Source: Bacteroidaceae bacterium (GTDB lineage: Bacteria > Bacteroidota > Bacteroidia > Bacteroidales > Bacteroidaceae). From it: a stretch of 64,000 nucleotides of DNA. The notes below the pieces were generated by a model. It made no database searches and was not told where the DNA came from. It saw only the letters and a program-made list of their open reading frames with translations. The translations under genes were made by a program, and so were the position numbers. Shown one piece after another: positions 15,000-24,130 of this stretch (its first letter is position 1; each line of letters opens with the position of its first letter). The stretch covers positions 1 to 64,000 of the forward strand of contig JAFUGG010000038.1 in NCBI GenBank assembly GCA_017469525.1, given 5' to 3'.

Positions 15000-17375
15000 T
15001 TACTTTGACAGATACTCATGCATGGCAGCGGCAGCCCGACGTCCGTCGCCCATAGCCAGGATGACTGTTGCACCGCCGCGCACGATGTCGCCACCGGCGA
15101 AGATGGTCGGGATGTTGGTCTGCATGCCTTCGTTCACGACGATGGTGTTCTTGCGACCAAGCTCCAGACCCTCAATCGAAGTTGGTACGATGGGGTTGGG
15201 GCTGACGCCGACAGCCACGATGGCCTGGTCGATGGCAATCGTCTCGGTAGCTCCCGGAATGGGCACAGGAGAGCGACGTCCGCTGGCATCAGGCTCGCCG
15301 AGCTCCATCTTCTGGAGCACTACTTCGGTGACGTTGCCCTTCTCATCTGCATGATATTCAATGGGATTGTGCAGGGTGAGGAATTCTATTCCTTCCTCCT
15401 TGGCGTGCTTCACCTCTTCCAGTCGGGCAGGCATCTCTTCCTCGCTGCGACGATAGGCGATGAACACGCGCTCGGCGCCCAAGCGTTTTGCCGTGCGGCA
15501 GCTGTCCATAGCGGTGTTGCCGCCACCCACAACCATCACGTTCTTCGCCTTCTTGATAGGTGTTGCGAACTCAGGATTGCTTGCGTCCATGAGGTTGACG
15601 CGCGTCAGGTACTCGTTGGAGGACATGATGCCGTTGGAGTTCTCGCCCGGGATACCCATGAAGTTGGGCAGACCGGCACCGCTGCCTACGAAGATGCCCT
15701 TGTAGTCCTGAGCCTCCAGCTCGGCAATCGTGATGGTCTTTCCCACGACGCAGTCCTTGACGAAACGCACACCTATCTTCTCCAGGTTCTGTATCTCGAC
15801 ATCGACAATCGCATTGGGCAGACGGAACTCGGGTATGCCGTACTTCAGCACGCCACCAATCTCGTGCAGAGCCTCAAAGACAGTCACGTCGTAACCTGCC
15901 TTCGCCATATCGCCTGCGAAACTTAATCCGGAAGGACCCGAACCGATGACTGCAATCTTCTTGCCATTCTTCTCGGCCACCTCGGGCAAAGACATCTGGC
16001 CGCTCTCCCTTTCGTAGTCGGCTGCAAAACGCTCCAGGTTGCCGATAGCGACTGCCGGCTCGTTCATCTTCAGGTGGATACATTGCGACTCGCACTGTTT
16101 CTCCTGAGGACAGACACGACCACAAACAGCAGGCAAAGCCGAGGTCATCTTCAGCACACGAGCAGCGCTGAGGAACTCGCCGCGCTCAATGTTCTTGATG
16201 AACGACGGGATGTTGATGCCGACAGGACAGCCTTGCATACACGTCGGGTTGGCACAATCGAGGCAACGCTTTGCTTCTGTCAGAGCCTGCTCCTTGGTCA
16301 AACCTTTGTTCACCTCTTCCGTCCTGGTCGTTGCCCTATAGACGGGATCGAGCTCAGGCATCTTGCAGCGCTCAATCTGCATGCGCTCCTTCGCCTTCAT
16401 CGACTTGCGAAGTTCCTCGCGCCAAGGAGCGTTGCGGTCGGTAAGACCCTCTCCCTGCCTCTCCCTTGTAGGGAGAGGAGAAGATACCTTTGAACTCTCA
16501 GAGGAAGTGTTGTAATCACTCCCCTCCCTACAAGGGAGGGGTTGGGGGTGGGTCTGCTGGTTTTGCCACTTCTCGAAGGCTTCCAGTTCCTCGGCCTTGA
16601 ACGCGCCGCCGCGACGCATCATCTCGTCGAAGTCGACTTGATGACCATCGAACTCAGGGCCGTCCACACAAACGAACTTCGTCTTGCCGCCAACACTGAC
16701 ACGGCAAGCGCCACACATACCTGTGCCGTCCACCATGATGGTATTGAGGCTGACGTCCGTCGGGATGTCGTATTTCTTAGTGAGCAGGCAGCAGAACTTC
16801 ATCATGATGGCGGGACCGATGGCAAAGCACTTGTCCACCTTCTCGCGCTGGATAACTTCTTCCATACCGACGGTCACGACGCCTTGCTTGCCGTAGGAAC
16901 CGTCGTCGGTCATGATGATGACCTCATCACTTGCGGCACGAACCTCGTCTTCCAATATGATAAGTTCCTTGCTGCGACCTGCAATGACGCTGATAACCTT
17001 GTTGCCGGCAGCCTTCAATGCCTGTATGATGGGCAACATGGGAGCAGTCCCTACGCCGCCACCTGCACAAAGCACGGTGCCGTAGTTCTCGATGTGAGTG
17101 GCGCGGCCAAGAGGCCCCACCACGTCTGCAATATAATCTCCTTCGTTCAGCGCACAGAGCTGACTTGTGCTGGCACCGACCGTCTGAATGACCAACGTGA
17201 TGGTTCCCTTCTCCTTGTCACTGCCTGCAATGGTGAGGGGCACACGTTCGCCCTTTTCGTCCACGCGAACAATGACGAAATGACCTGCCTTGCGAGCCTT
17301 TGCAATCAAAGGTGCTTCTACGTCCAGACGGAATACCTTCTCGCTGAACTGAACTTTCTTTACAATCTTGAACAT
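15000..17375 (-). CDS. gltA: Fused ferredoxin-NADP reductase-like subunit / NADPH-dependent glutamate synthase small subunit
   Basis: A 791-residue fusion. Residues 1-270 are an FNR-like FAD/NAD(P) and [2Fe-2S] subunit (VPLTIAGSD, AGGGVGTAPMLP, and cysteines in GTGMCGACRVSVGG). From about 310 it is a GltD-like protein with Fe-S cysteines (CLDCANPTCMQGCPVGIN, CGRVCPQEKQCESQC), an FAD fold (VIGSGPSGLSFAG) and an NADPH fold (VVGGGNTAMD). The fusion is normal in Bacteroidetes, often annotated as DHOD B NAD-binding subunit/glutamate synthase, and resembles NfnA/NfnB; a role in NAD(P)H-ferredoxin electron transfer is likely. The linker (about 274-311) is an in-frame insertion of repeat DNA. Confidence 0.9.
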   Translation of the reverse strand: MFKIVKKVQFSEKVFRLDVEAPLIAKARKAGHFVIVRVDEKGERVPLTIAGSDKEKGTITLVIQTVGASTSQLCALNEGDYIADVVGPLGRATHIENYGTVLCAGGGVGTAPMLPIIQALKAAGNKVISVIAGRSKELIILEDEVRAASDEVIIMTDDGSYGKQGVVTVGMEEVIQREKVDKCFAIGPAIMMKFCCLLTKKYDIPTDVSLNTIMVDGTGMCGACRVSVGGKTKFVCVDGPEFDGHQVDFDEMMRRGGAFKAEELEAFEKWQNQQTHPQPLPCREGSDYNTSSESSKVSSPLPTRERQGEGLTDRNAPWREELRKSMKAKERMQIERCKMPELDPVYRATTRTEEVNKGLTKEQALTEAKRCLDCANPTCMQGCPVGINIPSFIKNIERGEFLSAARVLKMTSALPAVCGRVCPQEKQCESQCIHLKMNEPAVAIGNLERFAADYERESGQMSLPEVAEKNGKKIAVIGSGPSGLSFAGDMAKAGYDVTVFEALHEIGGVLKYGIPEFRLPNAIVDVEIQNLEKIGVRFVKDCVVGKTITIAELEAQDYKGIFVGSGAGLPNFMGIPGENSNGIMSSNEYLTRVNLMDASNPEFATPIKKAKNVMVVGGGNTAMDSCRTAKRLGAERVFIAYRRSEEEMPARLEEVKHAKEEGIEFLTLHNPIEYHADEKGNVTEVVLQKMELGEPDASGRRSPVPIPGATETIAIDQAIVAVGVSPNPIVPTSIEGLELGRKNTIVVNEGMQTNIPTIFAGGDIVRGGATVILAMGDGRRAAAAMHEYLSK
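16447..16556. repeat. Inverted pair of ACCCTCCC-type repeats inside the fusion gene
   Basis: AGACCCTCTCCCTGCCTC... at the left and ...GGGTTGGGGGTGGGTCT at the right are inverted copies of a G/C-tract hairpin repeat (TCCCTTGTAGGGAGAGG, CCCTCCCTACAAGGGAGGGG). Related copies are at 37650-37690 and 58335-58372. It is translated as a low-complexity linker. Confidence 0.75.
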
Positions 17376-17422
17376 AGCCTAATTATATGTTATCCTTATA
17401 ATGTTGTTTAGATAATCGCGGG

Positions 17423-17430
17423 CAAAGATA
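17423..17430 (-). promoter_or_regulatory. Promoter of the glutamate synthase fusion gene
   Basis: Minus-strand TATCTTTGCCC about 48 bp before the ATG at 17375; full match to TAnnTTTG. Confidence 0.65.
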
Positions 17431-17546
17431 CAAAAAAATGCGATACTTACCGCCCCCTTTACGATATTTATTCTCTTATGGCAATAGAATGCATGTGCAA
17501 CAGCCATTTTTTCTCCTTAATATTTGGCTGTTTGAATTATTCACGC

Positions 17547-17554
17547 TACCTTTG
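17547..17554 (+). promoter_or_regulatory. Promoter of the small HA-domain protein gene
   Basis: TACCTTTGC on the plus strand, divergent from the glutamate synthase promoter, about 90 bp before the ATG at 17643. Confidence 0.55.
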
Positions 17555-17642
17555 CTTGCGATAACACACAAGCAAAGCAATCGATTCTGTTCCTCTCTGA
17601 CATTGAACGAGGGAACTGTTTAATAACTAATTGTACGGATAT

Positions 17643-17876
17643 ATGTTGCGAGAAGAACTATGGAATTCTAAGTGGTGCAAGGTGAAAGCCTTCTTGGAGA
17701 CCAATCAAAGAAATCCGTCGAAGTATGATGATTTCGAGCGAGGATTGTATCTGAACTGGATAAAGCACAACAAGAGGCTTTATAAATCCGGCGAAATGAA
17801 GGAGGAGAGGAAAGCTAAGTTCGAGGAGTTGCTTGCCCTGAGCGAATATTACAAACGAAAGAACCAGTGGGAATGA
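17643..17876 (+). CDS. Small helicase-associated (HA)-domain-like protein
   Basis: A 77-residue basic, helical protein (MLREELWNSKWCKVKAF, then ETNQRNPSKYDDFERGLYLN and KAKFEELLALSEYYKRKNQW). The pattern resembles one HA repeat found in tandem in DEAD-like helicases and as a single domain in small Bacteroidetes proteins; nucleic-acid binding is inferred. I prefer ATG 17643 over the one 12 bp upstream because the family usually starts just before the EELW motif. Confidence 0.7.
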   Translation: MLREELWNSKWCKVKAFLETNQRNPSKYDDFERGLYLNWIKHNKRLYKSGEMKEERKAKFEELLALSEYYKRKNQWE

Positions 17877-17886
17877 TTGAAACGTT

Positions 17887-17918
17887 GGCACCAGCCGTCT
17901 CTCTCAACAGCTGGTGCC
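17887..17918. terminator. Bidirectional terminator hairpin between convergent genes
   Basis: GGCACCAGC and GCTGGTGCC form a 9-bp perfect stem with a 14-nt loop, 10 bp after the small HA-domain gene and facing serS. T runs are short on both sides, so efficiency is uncertain. Confidence 0.6.
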
Positions 17919-17986
17919 TTATCAGGGGGCTTCGGCCGTGGCACCTTTGCTTTGCTACAGTTCGGTGTTCACAGCCTTGTTAACGC

Positions 17987-19306
17987 TTAGTTAATCATCT
18001 CGCAACCCATGTAGGGAACAAGTGCTTTGGGCACGCGGATGCCTTCGGGCGTCTGGTTGTTCTCCAGAATGGAAGCGACGATGCGGGGCAAGGCAAGGGC
18101 TGAGCCGTTGAGGGTGTGGCAAAGCTCTGTCTTGCCTGTGGCGGTGCGACGAACGCGACACTTCAGGCGGTTGGCCTGATAGGTGTCGAAGTTCGAGACG
18201 GAGCTGACTTCGAGCCAACGCTTCTGTGCCTCGCTATAAACCTCGAAGTCGTAGCAGATGGCGCTGGTGAAGCTCTGGTCGCCTCCACAAAGACGAAGGA
18301 TGCGATAGGGGAGCTCGAGTTTCTGCAACAGTCCTTCCACATGAGCGAGCATCTCTTTGTGGCTCTCGGCACTATGCTCGGGCGTGTCGATACGCACAAT
18401 CTCTATCTTGCTGAACTCGTGCAGGCGGTTTAGTCCACGCACGTCCTTGCCATAGCTGCCTGCTTCGCGACGGAAGCATTGTGTGTATGCGCAGTTCTTG
18501 ATGGGCAGATCCTTCTCGTCGAGAATCACGTCGCGATAGATGTTCGTCACAGGCACCTCTGCCGTCGGGATGAGGTAGAGGTCGTCCACTTCGCAATGAT
18601 ACATCTGACCTTCCTTGTCGGGGAGCTGTCCCGTGCCGTAACCCGAGGCGGCATTAACAACAGTAGGAGGCATAATCTCCTCGTAGCCAGACTTCTGTGC
18701 TTCATCTAAGAAGAAATCAATTAAGGCACGTTGCAGCCTTGCGCCCTTGCCACGATAGACAGGGAAGCCTGCTCCCGTTATCTTCACACCAAGGTCGAAG
18801 TCGATGAGATTGTACTTCTTGGCAAGTTCCCAATGAGGAAGCTTCGCGGTCTCGACGACGGGATTTGCATCCCAGTTGCCTACGGTGTCCTTGCCAAGGA
18901 CGCATTCCTTGAGGTTGGACTTCACGACCCAGTTGTCTTCGGCACAAGTGCCTTCTGGCACCTCGTCGTAGGGAATGTTGGGAATCTGGCAGAGCAGACG
19001 CGTCATTTCCTGCTCGGCATTTTCCTTCTTTTTTTCAAGTTGCTTGCTCGTCTCCTTGAGGGCAGCGACCTTTGTCTTGACTTCCTCGGCCTCTTCTCGC
19101 TTGCCTTGCTTCATGAGCATACCAATCTCGGCAGCCAGCTTCTTGGCGGCTGAGAGGTTCTGGTCAAGCTCTGTCTGTGCATGGCGACGTTCCTTATCGA
19201 CGGCAATGACTTCTTCGATTGCCTGACGAGCACCTGCGAAGTGCTTCTTTTCCAACCCGGCGATGACTCGCTCGGTTTCTTCTGTGATGAGTTTAAGTGT
19301 TAACAT
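17987..19306 (-). CDS. serS: Serine--tRNA ligase
   Basis: A 439-residue class II synthetase that charges tRNA-Ser and tRNA-Sec. The N-terminal 110 residues form the long coiled-coil arm that reads the tRNA variable loop. The catalytic domain shows motif 2 (FRREAGSYGKDVRGLNRLHEF) split around the ATP site and a motif 3 region near the C terminus (NGSALALPRIVASILENN). Length is normal. It is monocistronic or the first gene before a weak hairpin downstream. Confidence 0.97.
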   Translation of the reverse strand: MLTLKLITEETERVIAGLEKKHFAGARQAIEEVIAVDKERRHAQTELDQNLSAAKKLAAEIGMLMKQGKREEAEEVKTKVAALKETSKQLEKKKENAEQEMTRLLCQIPNIPYDEVPEGTCAEDNWVVKSNLKECVLGKDTVGNWDANPVVETAKLPHWELAKKYNLIDFDLGVKITGAGFPVYRGKGARLQRALIDFFLDEAQKSGYEEIMPPTVVNAASGYGTGQLPDKEGQMYHCEVDDLYLIPTAEVPVTNIYRDVILDEKDLPIKNCAYTQCFRREAGSYGKDVRGLNRLHEFSKIEIVRIDTPEHSAESHKEMLAHVEGLLQKLELPYRILRLCGGDQSFTSAICYDFEVYSEAQKRWLEVSSVSNFDTYQANRLKCRVRRTATGKTELCHTLNGSALALPRIVASILENNQTPEGIRVPKALVPYMGCEMIN

Positions 19307-19379
19307 CGAGGTTATTTACTATTTAATGATTTACGATTTACTATTTAATTTTTTACCTTTTCACTTTTTCACCTTTTCC

Positions 19380-20060
19380 TCAGAACGGCAGCCATACGAA
19401 TGCTGCTGCGTCCCATAGGGCATGGCTGATGATAATGGCTCTCAGTTGATTGGGCATGAGCCAGTAGAGTCCGCCCCATGCGATGCCGCAGACGAGTGCT
19501 GCCATGATGAGCATGAAGTTGCCCGATGGCAGATGAACTGCGGTGTAGCAGGCCGTGGTCAGCAGGAAAGCGACAAACGGCGACTGGAATTTGGCGAGAG
19601 TTCTCTGCACATAGCCTCGCCAGAATATCTCTTCTGCAGGTCCAATGACGAACAGCAGAAGCAAGGCGAGCAGGGTAGGTGAGACGCCACCCTTCATATC
19701 ATATATAAGGTTTACTTGTGCGCGTGAGAAAGAGAAAAGGAGTTGCGAGATGATGTCTCCTACATAGAATACTCCCCATAGTGCTACTGCAATGGCAATG
19801 CCTAAGAGACATGTGAAGGTTGCGGGAGGCATATCCTGCGGAGCGATGTCTGTCCCGATGCTCTTGCTTCCGCCAAAAGCAAAGGCCAGGCAAGTGAGGA
19901 TGAGGGCCGAACAAGTCATGCAGACCCAGAAGTTCACATGAGGAGCCGTCCAAGGCGAGAACATGATGAACCACAGCAAAGCCGCCACAAGCAGACTCCA
20001 GACGAGCGCCATTTTGTCGCGCCACGTGGGATGTTCAGAAAGTTCTCGTGTGAAGTTCAT
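19380..20060 (-). CDS. CPBP family intramembrane metalloprotease
   Basis: A 226-residue protein with about seven membrane helices. The Abi/CPBP motifs are present: EEIFWRGYVQR (paired glutamates plus arginine) and two later histidines (TAVHLPSG, ISHALWDA). The family contains CAAX-type prenyl-endopeptidases and bacteriocin-tolerance proteins; substrate unknown. Its start codon and first seven residues (MNFTREL) lie inside the first unit of a 22-bp repeat array, an odd origin for a gene start. It follows menA in the same direction. Confidence 0.85.
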   Translation of the reverse strand: MNFTRELSEHPTWRDKMALVWSLLVAALLWFIMFSPWTAPHVNFWVCMTCSALILTCLAFAFGGSKSIGTDIAPQDMPPATFTCLLGIAIAVALWGVFYVGDIISQLLFSFSRAQVNLIYDMKGGVSPTLLALLLLFVIGPAEEIFWRGYVQRTLAKFQSPFVAFLLTTACYTAVHLPSGNFMLIMAALVCGIAWGGLYWLMPNQLRAIIISHALWDAAAFVWLPF

Positions 20061-20116
20061 AAAGTTCTCGTGTGAAGTTTGCGATTTTCTCGTTAGAAGT
20101 TTGCCGTTTTCTCGTG
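20039..20116. repeat. 22-bp-period palindromic array B (3.5 units)
   Basis: Units begin at 20039, 20061 and 20083, with a partial unit at 20105; consensus core AAGTTCTCGTGTGAAGTT. The array fills the entire gap between menA and the CPBP gene and overlaps the first 22 bp of the latter. Confidence 0.85.
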
Positions 20117-21007
20117 TTATGTCAGTGCTTCAATGATGAGACCGATGGCAAGTGTTAGGCTGAAAGCGAGTTGCAGCTGCGCCGTTGCTTCGTCGAGCTT
20201 GGCAATTGCCTCGATGCCTTTTTTCTTACAGGAAAGCATCTTCCTGCAGTTGCCCAAAGCCAAGGGAAGTGTGATGAGTGTGAGCAATGTCCAAAGACTG
20301 ACGTGACCTTGAACAGACGTTACCAAGAGCCAGCAGTAGGGGAGGGTCAGCTCGAAGAGATAAACCCTGATTGCCGCAGCTCTGCCTGTCAGCAAGGCAA
20401 AGGTTCGGATGCCGGCTCTCCTGTCGGTTTCGATGTCGCGGGCATTGTTGACGTGAAGGATGGCAACCGTGATGCTTCCCACAGGAACGGCAAGCCAAAG
20501 GACTTCGGGAACGATGTTGCCGCTACAGATGAATGTCGTGCCAAGCATCGGCAGCAAAGCATAGCAGGCCATGATGACGAGGTCGCCGAGGGCCATATAC
20601 TTCAACGGCGGATAGAGCAAGGAAAGTGCGATGCCTGCCAAGCCGAGCCAAAGCAACGTGATACCCGTGAGCCAGACCATCAGCAATCCCATAAAGATGG
20701 CTGCGACTTGCAAGGTGACGGAGAGGCTGAAGACTTCCCGAGGAGTGAACAACCCGTCGGTCAGGATGCGGACGCCATAAGTGTCGGGGGCATCCACGCC
20801 TCGCTTGTAGTCGTGGTAGTCGCTCCATACATTGCCTGCAGCATGGACAAGGACGATGTTCACCAATGCCATGATGCCAAGCCACCAAGTGACTTCGTGC
20901 CCCTCTGCCCAGAGGAACATCATTGCCACAAGTACGGGCATGGTCGATGCAGGGAAAGACCATGGTCTTGTGGCAAGCACCCATTCCTTTATTGTATGAT
21001 TCTTCAT
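20117..21007 (-). CDS. menA: 1,4-dihydroxy-2-naphthoate polyprenyltransferase
   Basis: A 296-residue UbiA-superfamily membrane enzyme with about nine helices. The first Asp-rich motif is NVWSDYHDYKRGVD and the second is NNARDIETDRRAG, binding Mg-diphosphate of the prenyl donor. The N terminus WVLATRPWSFPAS is typical of MenA. It prenylates DHNA to demethylmenaquinone, a step of menaquinone synthesis used in fumarate respiration of Bacteroidales. No other men gene is adjacent. Confidence 0.9.
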   Translation of the reverse strand: MKNHTIKEWVLATRPWSFPASTMPVLVAMMFLWAEGHEVTWWLGIMALVNIVLVHAAGNVWSDYHDYKRGVDAPDTYGVRILTDGLFTPREVFSLSVTLQVAAIFMGLLMVWLTGITLLWLGLAGIALSLLYPPLKYMALGDLVIMACYALLPMLGTTFICSGNIVPEVLWLAVPVGSITVAILHVNNARDIETDRRAGIRTFALLTGRAAAIRVYLFELTLPYCWLLVTSVQGHVSLWTLLTLITLPLALGNCRKMLSCKKKGIEAIAKLDEATAQLQLAFSLTLAIGLIIEALT

Positions 21008-21047
21008 AGTTTAAATCCTAATTCTCAATTCATTTATGTTTCGTAGG

Positions 21048-22949
21048 TCACTTCTTCAGCTTGAGGCGGAAGAGGGCTGTGCTGTGAGGGGGAAGAGTAG
21101 CAGTGACGCCCCTCCTTTCGGTCTTTATGTCGAGCGAGGTGGGGGTGAAGTAAGTGTAGGGCGTCACGTCGTCGGCTGTTAAAAGACTGGAGTCGAGGAG
21201 TCTTCCCTTGATAGAAAAGCTGAAGGTGCGGTTCTTGTCGTAGTCGGCATTGACGAGCGTAACGGTGAGTGTGTCGCCGCGTAGCGTGGCCGCGGTTGAG
21301 TAGTCGTCGTTGTCGCTCACCTTGCAGCGTTTGCCGTCCTGATGCTGCTTCATCATGGAGAACACCTGTCCGTTTGCAGTGAGACGGCTTCCTTGTGGCG
21401 TCACCTCTATTGCTCCTTCGTTGATGGGCTGGAAGTAGCAGACAAGTGGTATGTCCAGTTCTGTGGAGCGGTTGATGAAGAAATGCATGACACGAGCTGT
21501 GTAGATGCCGTCGCTTACGCATGAGGGCCGGTTCCATGTGTACCATTGGTTCCATTCATCGAAGGAGATGTGCAGAGGTTTCCCTGTCTCATCGAGCGAC
21601 TGGCGCATACGTTCTGCCAGCTTTGCGAGGTCGTCGGCAGAATGGGTGATGCCTTCGTAGGACTTCCGTATATCCTCGTCGGTAGTGAAGTGCCTGCCTC
21701 CGCCGTTGTAGGTATGGAGCGATATGTTTTTCACTTTGTCGGCAAGATATGCAGCAGAGTATTTTGCCCAATTTGCATTGGGATATGGGCCGGAGGAGAC
21801 GAACTCAAGGTCTGTTGTCGCTTCCCGCATCTTGTCGGCGTGCTGTTCTGCCATCTTGGCATAACCTTCCGGACCAGATGGTCCCTCCATGTGGCCGTAG
21901 CCCATCTCATTGCCGAGCGACCAGAAGTGTACGTTGTACGGCTCCTCATGTCCGCGCTCTGCCCGCTTCTTGCCGTATTCGGTGTCAGCTGTCCCGTTGC
22001 AGTACTGCACCCACTCGGCACTTTCCTCGGGTGTGCTCCAAGCAAGGTTGATGGTCAGCATCGGTTCGGCACCTACTTCTCGGCAGAGTGCTATGAAGTC
22101 ATCGGTGTTTATCTCGTGGTAGTCGAAGCCTTCTGAGAAAGGCTGTGTCTCTATCTCCCTGGCTGCCTGCAGCGGGCCGCGTTCATCAGAGGAGAGCAGT
22201 CCGTCCTTCCATCTGTACTCTCCTGCAAAGTTTCCTCCCGGCCATCGCAGCAGCTTCGGCCCGATGGCCTTAAGGTTCTCCACTACGTCGCGCCGCATAC
22301 CATGGAAGTTGTCTTCGGGCATCATGGACACAGCGCCGAAGGTCACTTCTGCTCTCTCGGTGAAGGTGAAGCGGATGCAGCCATCTGCATCGCCCCTGGA
22401 GGGCGTGAGGATGACTCTGTTGGTGGCCCATTCATTGGAAGGCGTGAGCTTGAAGTCTGCCTGAGCATAAATCAGACTGCCCTCCTTGTCTGTGAGCGAC
22501 ACCTTCAGCGTGACGGGAGCTGAGACTTTCGTCACGCTTCTGACTTCGTAGGCCTTGCCTGCTGCCAGCGATATCTCCTGCTGCATTATTCCTGCCTGCT
22601 GTCCTTCCTTCATGTTCTCCACCACTTGTGCTTTCAGCTCGTTGATGCGAGGCATGTTCTGTAGACTGATGTGCTTGGTGTAGCTGCGACCTTCCATGAA
22701 GAACACCTTCTCCCCGATGCCTTGCCAACGGGCAAGCACGCCCTTGCCAGCAGACGGTTTGCCAGCGAACTTTCTGTTCTTGAGCATCTGCGCACTGAGG
22801 CCTCCGCCCACGGCAGCCCGCGTATGTTCCAGATTGTGTCCGAAGATATAAGGGGAGATGGCCTCCGTCTGCCTGATGTCAATCTGCTGTGCCCGTAGGC
22901 CGGACATGCCAAGCAGGATAGCAAATAGAACTGAACTTCTCTTCATCAA
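21048..22949 (-). CDS. Alpha-L-arabinofuranosidase, glycoside hydrolase family 51
   Basis: A 633-residue secreted enzyme with a signal peptide (FAILLGMSGLRAQ). An N-terminal carbohydrate-binding-like beta domain (about 20-215) precedes the TIM barrel. The acid/base glutamate is E348 in WSLGNEMGYG and the nucleophile E465 in ISFDEWNQWY; a C-terminal beta domain follows. GH51 enzymes remove arabinose side chains from arabinoxylan or arabinan. No SusC/D pair is next to it. Start ATG 22949 or 22946. Confidence 0.9.
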   Translation of the reverse strand: MMKRSSVLFAILLGMSGLRAQQIDIRQTEAISPYIFGHNLEHTRAAVGGGLSAQMLKNRKFAGKPSAGKGVLARWQGIGEKVFFMEGRSYTKHISLQNMPRINELKAQVVENMKEGQQAGIMQQEISLAAGKAYEVRSVTKVSAPVTLKVSLTDKEGSLIYAQADFKLTPSNEWATNRVILTPSRGDADGCIRFTFTERAEVTFGAVSMMPEDNFHGMRRDVVENLKAIGPKLLRWPGGNFAGEYRWKDGLLSSDERGPLQAAREIETQPFSEGFDYHEINTDDFIALCREVGAEPMLTINLAWSTPEESAEWVQYCNGTADTEYGKKRAERGHEEPYNVHFWSLGNEMGYGHMEGPSGPEGYAKMAEQHADKMREATTDLEFVSSGPYPNANWAKYSAAYLADKVKNISLHTYNGGGRHFTTDEDIRKSYEGITHSADDLAKLAERMRQSLDETGKPLHISFDEWNQWYTWNRPSCVSDGIYTARVMHFFINRSTELDIPLVCYFQPINEGAIEVTPQGSRLTANGQVFSMMKQHQDGKRCKVSDNDDYSTAATLRGDTLTVTLVNADYDKNRTFSFSIKGRLLDSSLLTADDVTPYTYFTPTSLDIKTERRGVTATLPPHSTALFRLKLKK

Positions 22950-22972
22950 TTATACATTATCATAAAAACACA

Positions 22973-23002
22973 GTCCCCTCAATGCCTGAAGCATGAGGGG
23001 AC
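22973..23002 (-). terminator. Terminator of the rplU-rpmA operon
   Basis: GTCCCCTCA and TGAGGGGAC make a 9-bp perfect stem, followed on the minus strand by TGTGTTTTTATG. It lies 48 bp after the rpmA stop. Confidence 0.75.
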
Positions 23003-23049
23003 CTTAATTTGAGTTGTGATTGTCTGTTTCTTTCTGAGCGTGGACGCCC

Positions 23050-23313
23050 TTATGCCTCAGCTGCGGGAACGACACTTACAGTACTGCGGTCGAGACGACC
23101 TTTCTTGAACTGCACTGTGCCATCCACGAGGGCATAAAGCGTGTTGTCCTTACCCATACCCACGTTAGTGCCAGGGTAGTGACGTGTGCCGCGCTGACGA
23201 ACGATGATGTTGCCTGCCACGCACTTCTCGCCACCGAAAATCTTAACACCTAATCTCTGAGCAGCCGATTCGCGACCGTTCTTAGAACTACCTACACCTT
23301 TTTTATGTGCCAT
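23050..23313 (-). CDS. rpmA: 50S ribosomal protein L27
   Basis: An 87-residue protein with [42 protein letters not shown] and HPGTNVG-like ([10 protein letters not shown]) motifs of L27, which reaches the peptidyl-transferase centre. There is no N-terminal extension of the kind cleaved in Firmicutes. It follows rplU by 33 bp. Confidence 0.98.
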   Translation of the reverse strand: MAHKKGVGSSKNGRESAAQRLGVKIFGGEKCVAGNIIVRQRGTRHYPGTNVGMGKDNTLYALVDGTVQFKKGRLDRSTVSVVPAAEA

Positions 23314-23346
23314 GTTGTTAAGTCTTTTAGAGTGTTAAACATTTTT

Positions 23347-23661
23347 TTAAGCGTTGATACCCTTGATGGTCAGTTCGGTGAACTGCTGGCGATGACCGTT
23401 GAGCTTGCGATAGCCCTTGCGACGCTTCTTGTGGAAGACGAGCACCTTGTCGCCCTTTACCAGGGGTGATACAACTTCGGCCGTAACTTTAGCGCCTTCG
23501 ACGGTGGGAGTGCCCACTGTGATGGTGCCGTTGTCGACCAACAACACATTCTCAAATTCAACAGTCTGTCCGGCTTCTGCCTGGGGCATGTGGTGAACGA
23601 AGAGCTTCTTGCCTTCCTCAACACGGAACTGCTGACCGTTAATCTCTACGATTGCGTACAT
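23347..23661 (-). CDS. rplU: 50S ribosomal protein L21
   Basis: A 104-residue protein with [20 protein letters not shown] and the C-terminal [20 protein letters not shown] motif of L21, a 23S rRNA-binding protein. First gene of the rplU-rpmA operon, preceded by a clear promoter and a roughly 90-nt leader. Confidence 0.98.
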   Translation of the reverse strand: MYAIVEINGQQFRVEEGKKLFVHHMPQAEAGQTVEFENVLLVDNGTITVGTPTVEGAKVTAEVVSPLVKGDKVLVFHKKRRKGYRKLNGHRQQFTELTIKGINA

Positions 23662-23762
23662 TTTTTAATTTATTGTTTATATAACGGGTTTCGACCGCGG
23701 GGCGGAGCCAACTCGTAGCTCGCTTTTTCGAGCCTCTACGGCATAAATCGGGTGCAAAGGTA
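23662..23762 (-). promoter_or_regulatory. rplU promoter and hairpin leader
   Basis: Minus-strand TACCTTTGC (-7 element at 23755-23762) is followed by a leader containing the stem GCTCG-AAAAA-GCGAGC and a GC-rich GGCTCCGCCCCGCGG stretch before an A/T-rich ribosome-binding region. A leader of this size before rplU could serve autoregulation by ribosomal protein, which is inference. Confidence 0.55.
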
Positions 23763-23906
23763 CGCTTTTTCCATATATTAACCAAATGTTTCAAGGATTA
23801 TTTTCTCAAAAAGAGCAATCTCGTGCCGCAAAAAGCATCATTCGGCACCACCAGAGAAAGAAAGTAACTATTCAATAGCGTCGACATATAACCGATGAAG
23901 TGAAAA

Positions 23907-24002
23907 GAAACGAATTGGAATAATTATAATAAATCCTATTTGCCAAGAAGAATACTCCTTCCCTTTTGCGAGTTTATTATTGTCATTATTCCAATTCGTT
24001 TC
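23907..24002. repeat. 18-bp perfect inverted repeat around 60 bp
   Basis: GAAACGAATTGGAATAAT (23907-23924) and ATTATTCCAATTCGTTTC (23985-24002) are exact inverted copies, with further partial symmetry inside. The 60 bp between them encode nothing evident. The form resembles a miniature inverted-repeat element. The rest of the gap 23763-24130 holds only a terminator. Confidence 0.65.
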
Positions 24003-24013
24003 CTAATAAAAAG

Positions 24014-24048
24014 AAATCCTCCCAATTGCTTGGCAGTTCGGAGGATTT
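24014..24048. terminator. Terminator downstream of manA
   Basis: AAATCCTCC and GGAGGATTT form a 9-bp stem; T-rich runs follow on both strands (CTTTTTATT on the minus strand). About 83 bp after the manA stop. Confidence 0.65.
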
Positions 24049-24130
24049 TTTGTTTCTCTGTTTTTTGTATTTCTATTTTTTGTATAGTAATAAGTTCCAA
24101 TACAGGTCCCCTCGGGCGTTCCATCCGGGG

